Source: Gari tellinella | Lineage: Eukaryota; Mollusca; Bivalvia; Cardiida; Psammobiidae | Reading direction: 5' to 3' | Assembly: GCA_922989275.2 (NCBI GenBank) | Contig: OV277862.1 | Span: 42,247,786-42,311,785, forward strand | DNA length: 64,000 nucleotides | Shown here: one piece after another, positions 46,360 through 57,200 of the stretch | Layout: every line of letters begins with the position of its first letter | How positions within the stretch are numbered: position 1 is the first letter of the stretch | Made by a program: the position numbers and the translations under genes | Notes under the pieces: model-generated | What the model was told of the DNA's origin: nothing | The model's input: the letters and a program-made list of their open reading frames with translations, nothing else | Database searches by the model: none

Positions 46360-47310
46360 CAATGTGTTATCACTTTCTCTGTCGAATGAGATGTAACACA
46401 TTCAACCCTAGCGACGAGTATACTCGTCATCTACAAACCGTCTACCTGTGAGGAATTGTCCTATGCAAACAGGACCCCCTGATCAGAGTATACACTGTTT
46501 GTCATTTTGAAATAAATTGTTAAATTCAACCCTAAATAGTCAAAAAATGGACTTTACTTATTTTGAAATTGGAATTTTCCATTAAAAGTTTCAGGGGTGA
46601 ACGGATTAAACAATTTGACTCATTCATTGCCTTATCCCGAGTACAATAATAGGCTATAATTGTTTGCAAACAGTTTGGATCCCAGACAGACGCCGCAAAA
46701 CTGTTTGACAATCATTTCATTATTTCTTCAGTCAAAATACCTAAAATTTAAATTTGAGAAATAAAAGCAGACGAAATTTGCTGAAAATTGATGGCGTCAG
46801 AGCAGAGAAGGGACTTGAGTCTAATGTCTACTTAACCATGTTATTATCAAATTATTCGGGAGATTTTTACCCCTTCACTGCTTTATTGTCGTCTGCTTCA
46901 ATATTGTTGTCTGCTAAACACGTTTCAAAGTTAGATTTAAGGTTGTATGACTAAGTATAAATCGATAAAGGGTGTCAAACAGTTTGGGTCCTGATCAGAC
47001 GACGCGTTACGCGGCGTCTGATCAGGACCCAAACTGTTAAAGCGTCATTGAGAGTGACAGGGTTAAGAGGATACTGATATATTTCTTCAGTGGGGGAATA
47101 AATTATAGACATTTTCAAAGGCGTATTCATGTTGTGAAATGGTTACACCGAACCAACTCGTGTTCCTTCTGTTGAAATTCGTCAACTTCACTATTATTTT
47201 TCCCAATCAACGCGTTTACACTATAACTATTATTACCATTGCAAACAGTTTCGAGCCTGATCAAACGTCGAGTAACCCGGTGTCTTATTAGACTCGAAAC
47301 TATTTGCTAC
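46360..47310. repeat. Dispersed repeats and two core hairpins
   Basis: 46390-46620 is a full 'ATTCAACCCTAGCGACGAGT' family copy. Core hairpins lie at 46663-46710 (shortened), 46976-47038 (GGGTCCTGATCAGACGACGC / GCGGCGTCTGATCAGGACCC) and about 47238-47305 (AACAGTTTCGAGCCTGATCA). Nothing coding is supported. Confidence 0.65.
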
Positions 47311-47511
47311 CCAGATTAAAATAGTAAGAATTTTCAAAATATTTTCATTTTTCTACATTTTATTACAATGCGTTTCGTTGCGTTTAACCTATTATTCCAT
47401 AAATACGCCTTTTTACTACTTTAATTTATTCCTACACAGAGCAAAACATTTCTAATTATACATTCATGAATATGTTTCATTAGAAAGCGTTTCTATATTC
47501 TTGAAGTATGT

Positions 47512-47592
47512 AGCTTAAAGCAGGCCGAACGTAAAGCAGAATGCGCCTTCATGTGCATTCTGCTTGACTTTCGACCTACTTTAAGTGGTCAT
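47512..47592. repeat. AAAGCAGG palindrome
   Basis: CTTAAAGCAGGCCGAACGTA ... GCCTTCATGTGC ... CGACCTACTTTAAGTGG, just downstream of the gene's stop codon and possibly inside its 3' UTR. Confidence 0.7.
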
Positions 47593-47659
47593 CTATTTCA
47601 AACTAGAATCAGACTTCGGGATAGCAGGTTAAACGGGGAATAAAAACGTCCTCTCCACC

Positions 47660-48256
47660 TTAGTATAATCCTACCTTTTCCGGGTTTGAGACACAATCGG
47701 AATAACTTGGCGGTGGTGGTGCGGGGAAGTTCTGACTGGGGTATGGCTGCGGTTGCTGCTGTTGGTTAAGCTGAGCCTGAAGTTCGAGTTGCTCGCGCAG
47801 TAATCTGTTCTGCTCTTCAAGATCTCTAATTTGGTTGTCCGCTGACTGTCCCCCAGGGTAGCCTGAACCTGATTGGGTACCAGTCACACCACATGTCGCT
47901 ACTGGATAATGGTATTGAGGCTGATTCCCGGCCTGTCCACCCACGGTGTAATTGTACGTGATGTTAGTAGGGGCGTGTTGAACGTTACGTCTAAACCGGC
48001 CCCTATTGTTCACTTTATAAGCAGCTAAAAGTTGTGAACAACAAACATTGTATATTGAAATCACTAGGATGGCCAAGGTCAAAAGAAGGCCGACCAGTAT
48101 TATTGTAGCAAGAGTTTGGTTCTGGGAAATGTTCTCGTAATAGTTGCACCCATGTCCGCCATTATCACAGCCTTTCAATCCGAATGCAGAGACGAAAAAT
48201 ATTCCAAAGAAACAACTGAAGCCGGCCAACACTGTGAACGCAATTTCTGTCAGTAT
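47660..48256 (-). CDS. Exon 4 (terminal coding exon) of the membrane protein gene
   Basis: Acceptor CATTCTATTTTAG then ATACTGACAGAAATTGCG, ending GTAGGATTATACTAA. It encodes both clear transmembrane helices, the glycosylation sequons and the coiled-coil/proline-rich tail. It begins in phase 0, after the ACT codon of exon 3. Confidence 0.88.
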   Translation of the reverse strand: MLTEIAFTVLAGFSCFFGIFFVSAFGLKGCDNGGHGCNYYENISQNQTLATIILVGLLLTLAILVISIYNVCCSQLLAAYKVNNRGRFRRNVQHAPTNITYNYTVGGQAGNQPQYHYPVATCGVTGTQSGSGYPGGQSADNQIRDLEEQNRLLREQLELQAQLNQQQQPQPYPSQNFPAPPPPSYSDCVSNPEKVGLY

Positions 48257-51200
48257 CTAAAATAGAATGTAAACAGAATCCCGATAAAGTATCCGATATT
48301 TTTCAACACAATTTCAATAACTCGAATTTGCTTAGGTCCATCATACATCATACAAATTTACAACTTAACCAATTACCCGATGCAATAGCAACCATATATT
48401 TGTTCTCAATCAGTGAACCGCTTTCGATGTATTTGATTCGAGGATCCGAGGTGTAGTAAATGTGTTTCAAACAAGACTTTTTATATAATGATATGAGATA
48501 AAAAAAATCAAGGCCATATTGACCTTAATATATTATATGTGACATCGCCATCCCAAGATGTATTCGTACATAAAAATTAAAATTTGGTAACCTTAAAATG
48601 TGGGCTAGGAATATGCTAAAGGTAAGATGTTTTCTGTACTTGAGGTCAAAGGTCCAGTCCATACTGACACGAAAATATGAGGCACTCTATTATTTCATAA
48701 TCTACTTGCACCCTGAATTTTTGTATCCCTAGCTGATATTTTACCATTCGAAATCTACCCACACACAAAGTTTTGTACTCCTTGCTTTGAATATGTCCTC
48801 CCATGGGCTGCCATAAGTTGATCATGAAATATCCAAAGATTTCCAAATTGTTCAAGCGAACTTATTTAAAGCATGTTGAACGTAAAGAAGAATGCGCCTT
48901 AAGGCGCATTCTTCTATACTTTCAGCCTGCTTAAACTGCATCCCGCTAGAATAAAAGCCCGAAGATTTCGGCAGCATCCGGAGAAATGGCAGTCCTGTGT
49001 CTTCCGGGCATTTTTTGTTCTGTGAACAGCACTATTGAGTTAGAGAGCGGACACGTCTTCCCCAACGAACAGACAGACAGCCGGACAGCAGATAGACATC
49101 CTAAATCAGTCTTATGATGAGCGTAGAAAGTTGAAAGTTATTTTACTTACAGTTTTTCTCGTAGAATTCTGGTCTGGATCATCTTGGTTAAATATTTTCC
49201 AATTTACACCGGCCGCCAAGCCCGCTATGATCAGCTAAAAATGAAACAAACATAAAACATAATATATTTTTCACCCTGTACTACTGCTGTAAATATCATG
49301 ATAATATGAAATAATTGATTTTATTATATACCTATCTACAAAACAGGCAAATACAAGCCCCACAATCTTTTTCCGTATCAGATGGTCCGTATCAGATGGC
49401 ATATATGCTATACGGTATTGCCGGTACTACTTTTATGCTACACAAGTTATACACAATCGATGTATATAAAGAACCGGTGCGCATGACGTTTCGGAATTCC
49501 CGATTTTAATGCTATTTTGAATAACAAGAAGACCTTGAACTTGCTTACGTTTTCTCCGTCTGCTGTCAAACAAAAGAGAAAATGGAAGGAATGAAAGAGA
49601 ATTACGGGAACTTCCAAATAGAATTAAGCTTAAAACAGTTCAAGTCATACTCTAATACGCTTAAATGAAGGTTATTTGAGTGAAAAACACTGCTCAATCG
49701 AGCCGATAAAAAAATGGCGGACTTCTACAAAAAAGTCATTATGTATTAATACGCACTGGCGGTTTAACATATGCATATGGTTATTCGGTTGAATATATAG
49801 CGTTTCGCAGATATAGTCCCGATGTTAAGCTACTTTAAATGGAATTTTATAAAAAAAAAAAAATTGAAATAAGGTATATAATAAAAGGAACATCACCACA
49901 GTGTGTGATCCGGGCTCTTGTATCAGTTCTCGTTGGCTGTGTATTCCAGATCACACTCGAGGCTTCGCCTCTCGTGTGATCTGGAATACACAGCCAACTC
50001 GGACTGATACAAGAGCCCGGATCACACACTGTGGTGATATTCCGTTTTTATCAGACAGTATTGTTTCCAAAAGATGCAAAAAATGTATTTTTACTTGAAT
50101 GGAAAACAGTTTAGTGTCTGGTCAGACGCAGTGTTTGCCGGTGTCTGATCTAGCTCCAAACTGTTTTCAATGAAAGAATTTCTTTTAACACATACGCGTT
50201 AATTAGGAAAAACTAACGTCTACTTCACTGTATTATGTCATCTTCTATATTTTAGCTCAATTTACAATCAAAACCATAATGGGACAGAAAACTTAATAAA
50301 AGTTATCTATATATTTCATTTACAGTTTTTTTGTTTTTAATCCACTTGGACCCATGATCCGATGTAATGAACTTTGGCAAACAGTTTAGACTCTGATCAG
50401 ACGCCACATAATTCAAAGTCTATGAAAGTCTGTTTGCTGAGAGAAATTTCAGTATAAATAAGGCACCCTTCACGAGATATAAAAATGGTCTAATATACAT
50501 GTATAAGCATGGAAGAATCCACTGCGCGCAAACAGGATAAACATCTTGACTGACAATACATTGAGTAGATTCAATGTAATAACATCAGCCATGAGTTCAG
50601 TAAGGAAATCGATGGCCTTCGTTTGCGAGCTGGCTACCGGTCTGAAATACAGTGGAGAAAACGTAATTCTTCCATTTAAACGCAAACGCATTGCAATCAC
50701 AGGGGACCGTCACAACAGAAGTCTGAACCCCAAAAGAAAACAAAATGTATAAACACTAGATATGTCTATAGTCAAACAACTAGGTCTGACGTGCAAAGGT
50801 CAGTCGAGTCCATTTTTTAGGGATAACAGCATTACGCATGTTCTCGGACCATTTTTAAACAGTCGAGTTTAGTATATTAGATACAAATGAAAGCGGAATT
50901 GTTGTGAGCAGTTTAACGCAGTAGGTAAAGTGTAGGTACGCAGAATGCATTGAGATAATAGTATTTTTGTTCAGCGTGGGTTCGAATCCCGCGTCAACCT
51001 CAATTTTTTTTTAAAATCTAGAATGAATAGTAAAACATTATCTTATTCCATACTGTATTATACTGACTGTTTATGCACATGTTCTTCAATATTGGGGAAG
51101 GGTGCATTAGTTTGAGTTCGAGTCCTATATTAGCCATATGTTCAAAAACAAAGGGATGATAAAATACAAATATCAATACAAGTTTTAGTTGTTTTATTCA

Positions 51201-54200
51201 GGGGCTTTCCGCATTACTTTAATGCAATTTATTTATGCTTTTCGGTGGATTACCACGAAATAGCAGTGGATGATCACTTGGTAATCCACTGCAGTGGATT
51301 ATCACCAATCGCTTTTTATTATGAATTTTCCCCGTAGGGCTCCCCAAGAATCGTAGTCAATCGTGTCTTATCGTTAAATTCCGGCAGTCCGATTTGTCGC
51401 GAACTACTCACCGGAAGAGCACGAATCCAAACTCGGGAGCAACGAGTGACGTCATTATACCGCCAACTGTCACGCGCGTGTGTTCGACATAAAACGTGGG
51501 GCTCAACACGGGATAAATAATGTACGTTCGCTTTCAATTTTTAAACAATTTCGTTTAAAAAGTGGCTTAAAAGCATAAATAAATAGAATAACTGTGTTTT
51601 TTCAGTGTAAGATCGAATTTAATCCATTTCGTGAACATCAGACTGTTATATTTTCACTCGTGGCTTCGCCACTCGTGAAAATATAACGTCTGATGTTCAC
51701 TCAATGGATTAAATTTCGATCTTACACTGAAAAAAACAGTTATCCTCTATGTAATTATAGAATATCCTTAATATTGTTTTAGCCAAAAAATATTTTAGGT
51801 TGATGCAAGACTCGAACCCGCGCTTGATAAAATGTTTCTCAATCATGCTACCTTTTAGTCCTACGTCTTATCCACTACGCTATGTTTCCGATAACTAATT
51901 CGCTTATTGTTTGTACAAATAACTAAAACTTTTCATTTAAAAGTTGCCACGAGGATATCCGAAATGCTGATATCCCTTATAAATGGACCCCGTGACACGT
52001 CTAACCTAGTTGTTTGACTATATCTATATATCTTGTGTTTATACATTTTTTTTCTTTTGCGGTTCAGACTTCTATTGTGACGGTCCCCTGTGATTGCAAT
52101 GAAATATAAAAAATAAACAACATTTTTGACAATTCTGACTACCAGTTTTATTCTGAGTAGCAAACAGTTTGGAGCCTGATCAGAAGCACTAAAATAATAG
52201 TTTAAGCGCAAACGTGGTTATTTGGAAAGAAAACATTGTCTCTACTGTACTCTGCATGCTGCACACGGGGCACAAACTGCTAACCTAATTAGCAAACAGT
52301 GGTAACTGAACACGCTACATGTCACGATCCACATGTTTTGGTCAGTATTATAGAACGGTTTTATTGACTTGGCAGGGCGGAGCTAACCTTTGGCAAAGAT
52401 AAACTTATTTACTTTTGAGTAAAGGGATGATAGGTAAAGTTCCGAATTATATCATTATTGTCCGATACTTTCAACATGGAGAAACACACTTTATACGTGC
52501 ATCCATATCCACGTCAAATAGGTATGTACAGTGCTTCCTTTCTACAAGAACACCCAATGGGAGACAAAGAGCGCGTGTGTTGTTCTGAGAAAGTTGTTAA
52601 AGGGAGAGAAAATTAAGACTTTGTTTACATTTACAAACAGCTTGAATCCATATCAGACGCCGCGTTACGCTGTTTGTCATTCTTCATTATATTCCTTCTG
52701 TCAAGAAAAAAGTGTTGCTTTACATAATTGATTTACTTATCATAATTTGACTGCCAGCCTTACCTCGATAAGTCAAACCAGCTTTTAAAAGGCGAACTAA
52801 GCCGTGTTTCAAAATTAACCCATTGAACCCTAGCATGAGTCAAGTATGATTGTCATGTACAAACAGTTTACCTGTAAAGAGTACAGCTGTCCTATTCAAA
52901 CAAAAAAGACTAAGGGTGTCACGATACGCTAACGATACGATACGTATCGAGATACGACACGTACCATGAATATTCAAAGCCTGTACCGTAAACCGAACCG
53001 TGATCAATGAACCGCCAAATACCGGCACACGGAGTACCGTTGCATCCTTAGTAAAGACCCAGCTCAAAGAGATCATGCATGAGCCCTCGGATCAGGGTCT
53101 GCCTTGTTTGTTATTTTAGAAAATAATATAATTCCATAAAAGGATTAATGTCAACTCAAAGCCATACATGTACTATGATGCTTCCTCCCGTCCTTGCGGT
53201 TGTGTCAGCAACTCTTTCAACACCACGGACCTGTTTACAATAAACTCATAACATTTGCAAACAGTGCAGACCCAGATCAGCGCATTCACTTGCTGTTTAT
53301 TCATTTAACCAATAGACGCGCCTTTTAGCGCATTTTATATATTCATATACAGAAGAAAATTGTTCCACTTTATAGTTAAACACAGTTTATACAGTCATCA
53401 CCATGTGTCATAAGCAATATAATTCTATATCCTAGCTGATGTGAGCTAAAGTCCTGCTGAAAGTAAAGCAGAAAGCGACTTAAGGAGAATTCTGCTTTAC
53501 TTTCAACATGGTTTAAGCGATAACATGTCTTCAAAATAAGAAACATGGGGTAAAGTGATGTATAAAAGTTCTACATACACAGCTGCCCGCAGCAAATCCA
53601 CCAATATAGTACGGAGGCCCGAACGTGTCCTCCTGCCCTTTTGTGTATCGCACTCCCTGTGTCCCGCATATGATCAGTCCTATACCAAGGCCAGATTTCA
53701 GAAAGAACATAATAATATAGTAGGTGCGTATCTTGCTCCTGTTAGCATTGCCTGTAAAATAAAAACTCGATTAAGTATACACTTAAACTTACCCTGTGTT
53801 ACAGTGGAGAATCTGTTATTCTTTCCCGTTTAAACGCAAACGTACGCAAACGCAAAACACTAAAACGTAGAAAAGTACAACTTTTTGACAATTCTGATAA
53901 TGCATCTTTATCTTGGTGGCAAACAGTTTGGAGCCTGATCAGACGCCGGGTTACCCGGCGTCTGATCTGGCTTCAAACTGTTTGCAGTGAAAACAAGAGC
54001 CCCATGGGGCATATTCGCTCACCTGAGAATTATTGGAACAAGAGGGCCAGAATGGCCCTTGATCGCTCACCTGTCCATGGTGACACTAGGATGGGTCACT
54101 TGATTTCAGAAAAAAAGATTGGTAAAAGGTGACCCCAAGGGCGGGGCAAAATTTGAACAACTTTGATAGAGGACCTGTAGATGATGTTATGTGCAAAATA

Positions 54201-57200
54201 TCTAAAATCAGTGTGCTATGGTTTCAGACAAGAATATTTTTGAAGTTTTCATTGAAAAAATCTATTTTTAGCTCGGGTGACCCAGATATGCAACAGACCA
54301 GAACCAATTCATCAATATATGTGAAGGACCTCTTGAAGTTACACCATGCCAAGTATCAAAGCTCTGGCCATATTGGTTTCTGAGTAAAAGATGTTTGAAC
54401 ATTTCACTATGTAACTCTATGTAAAACGGTGACCCCCCGGGGTGGGGCCAATTTTGACCCCAGGGGTAAAATTTGAACAATTTTGATAGAGGACCTGTAG
54501 ACGATGCTATGTGCAAAATATCTAAACTCAGTGTACTATGGTTTCAGACAAGAAGATTTTTGAAGTTTTCTTTGAAAAAAATCTATTTTTAGCTCCGGTG
54601 ACCCAGATATGCAACAGACCGAAACCTATTCAATAATATATGTGCAGGACTTCTAGAAGTTATACCATGCCAAATATCAAAGCTCTGGTCATATTGGTTT
54701 CAGAGAAAAAGATGTTTGAACATTTCACTATATAACTCTATGTAAAACTGTGACCCCCGGGGCGGGGCCAATTTTGATCCCAGGGACAAAATTTGAACAA
54801 CTTTGATATAGGACCTGTAGACGATGCTATGTTCAAAATATCTAAGCTTAGTGTACTATGGTTTCAGACAAGAAGATTTTTTAAGTTCTCATTGAAAAAA
54901 TCTATTTTTAGCTCTTGTGACCTAGATATACAACAGACCGAAACCAATTCAACAATATATGTCAAATACCTCTAGAATTTATACCATGCCAAATATCAAA
55001 GCTCTGGTCATATTGGTTTCAGAGAAAAAGATGTTTGAACTTTTCACTATATAACTCTATGTAAAACGGTGACCCCCGCGGCGGGGTCAATTTTGACCCC
55101 AGGGGCAAAATTTGAACAACTTTGATAGAGGACCTGTAGATGATGCTATGTGCCAAATATCTAAGCTCTGGCCCTTTTGGTTTTTGACAAGAAGATTTTT
55201 TAAGATTTCCTCATTTTTTCACTTTGGTTGCCATGGCAACCAGAGTTCTGCATTGTTTCAAATTCTTTGAACAACTTTGAAAGAGCTTGACCCAAGGAAC
55301 ATTCCTGTGAAGTTTGGTTGCAATCCAGCCAGTGGTTTTGGAGAAGAAGATGTTTGAAGAAATTGTTGACGCACAACGCACGACGACGGACGCCGGACAA
55401 AGATCGACCACAAAAGCTCACCTTGAGCACTTTGTGCTCAGGTGAGCTAAAAATGGAGATATTGATTTATGTCCAGGACTGACCTAGATATGCAACAGAC
55501 CGGAACAATTTGAATAAAATATGTAAAGTAAATTTAAAAGTGTCACCATACAGAATATAAAAGCTCTGGCCTTATTAGAGTCAGAGAAGAAGATGTTTGA
55601 AATTTTCTTTACATAACTCTATGTAAAACAGTGACCCCTGGGGCGGGGCCAATTTTGACCCTAGGGGCATACTTTGAAGAAACTTAATAGAGGACCTGTA
55701 GGCGATGATATGTGCCATATATCTAAGCTATGGCCCTTGTAGTTTTAGACAAGAAGCTTTTTTAAGTTTTCAATGTAAAAAATCTATTTTTAGCTCCTGT
55801 GACCTAGTTATGCAACGAACCAAAATCATTTGTACAATTTTGGTATAAGATATCTAGAAGTGTCACTATGCCAAATATCAAAGCTCTGGCCATATTAGTT
55901 TTAGAGAAGAAGACGTATGAAAATTTCACTATATAACTTTATGTAAAACCGTGAACCCCGGGGCGGGGCCAATTTTGACCCCAGGGGCATAATTTGAACA
56001 AACTTGATAGAGGACCTGTAAGCGATTCTATGTGCCAAATATCTAAGCTCTGGCCCTTGTAGTTTCAGACAAGAAGATTTTTTAAGTTTTCATTGAAAAA
56101 ATCTATTTTTACCTCCTGTGACCTAGTTATGCAACCGACCACAACCATTTGAACAATTTTGGTAAAGGACATCTAGAAGTGTCACCATGCCAAATATCAA
56201 AGCTCTGGCCACATTGGTTTCAGAGAAGAAGACGTTTGAAAATTTCACTATATAACTCTATGTAAAACTGTGACCCAAGGGGCGGGGCCAATTTTGACCC
56301 CAGGGGCATAATTTGAACAAACTTGATAGAGGACCTGTAGATGATGCTATGTGCCAAATATCTAAGCTCTGGCCCTTGCAGTTTTTGACAAGAAGATTTT
56401 TTAAGATTTCCTTCTTTTTTCACTTTGGTTGCCATGGCAACCAGAGTTCTGCATTGTTTTTAATTCTTTGAACAAATTTGAAAGAGCTTGACCCAAGGAA
56501 CATTTCTGTAAAGTTTGGTCGAATTCTGTCCAGCGGTATAGGAGGAGATGTCATTTGAAGCAATTGTTAACGACGACGCACACCGCACGACGACGGACGC
56601 CGGACACAGGGCCATCCCAATAGCTCACCTTGAGCCTTTGGCTCAGGTGAGCTAATAATAGTTTTAGCGTAAACGCGTTTATTCGGAAAGAATAACGTTT
56701 TCTCCACTGTAGGAGACCACTGCATAAAGGTATACAATAAAACCTCTCTATAACCACCAATAAAGTAAGTGAGGTATTTTGTGTTTAAAAGGCAGCTTAA
56801 AAGAATGTACATTAGAAAGTTCTTTGTCTTGCTTTAAGCTGTCAACTGTATTTCATTCAAACTTAGTGTAATTTTAGTGTTCGTTATATAGAGAGGTTTT
56901 ACTGTACATGCTGATCTTAACATGAAACCGTTTAACTCATAAAATCTCCAATGAAGAGCATAGTTCATTTTATACAGGCATGAATATGCACCATAAAAAG
57001 GCTTCTACATGTATATCGTAGCAGATAGCTTAAAGCAGACTATTCAGTATTGAATAAAGAAGCACCAAGATAGCTAACGACACATGCCTATTAACACAAT
57101 AGTAAACCAGACAACCAAATAAAAAGGACTATTTTCAGTATTTCTGTTGGCTTTGATTTGCGTCCGTTTCTGCCAAGTGTGTGCTAATTGGACACCCCTA

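Larger units (their letters stand above)
50648..52249 (+). mobile_element. MITE-A interrupted by a hAT-type element
   Basis: Left part 50648-50689 (TACAGTGGAGAAAACGTAAT ... AAACGCAAACGC). The right part from 52101 includes TTTTTGACAATTCTGAC, AACAGTTTGGAGCCTGATCA, TTTAAGCGCAAACG and the end TCTCTACTGTA. The central hairpin is shortened. Confidence 0.8.

Noticed and set aside
49847..50098. Near-identical frames on opposite strands
   Set aside because: Produced by the perfect palindrome at 49892-50038.
54129..56812. Multiple 60-92-codon frames on both strands
   Set aside because: They recur with the 320-bp repeat units, contain no motif and overlap on both strands.
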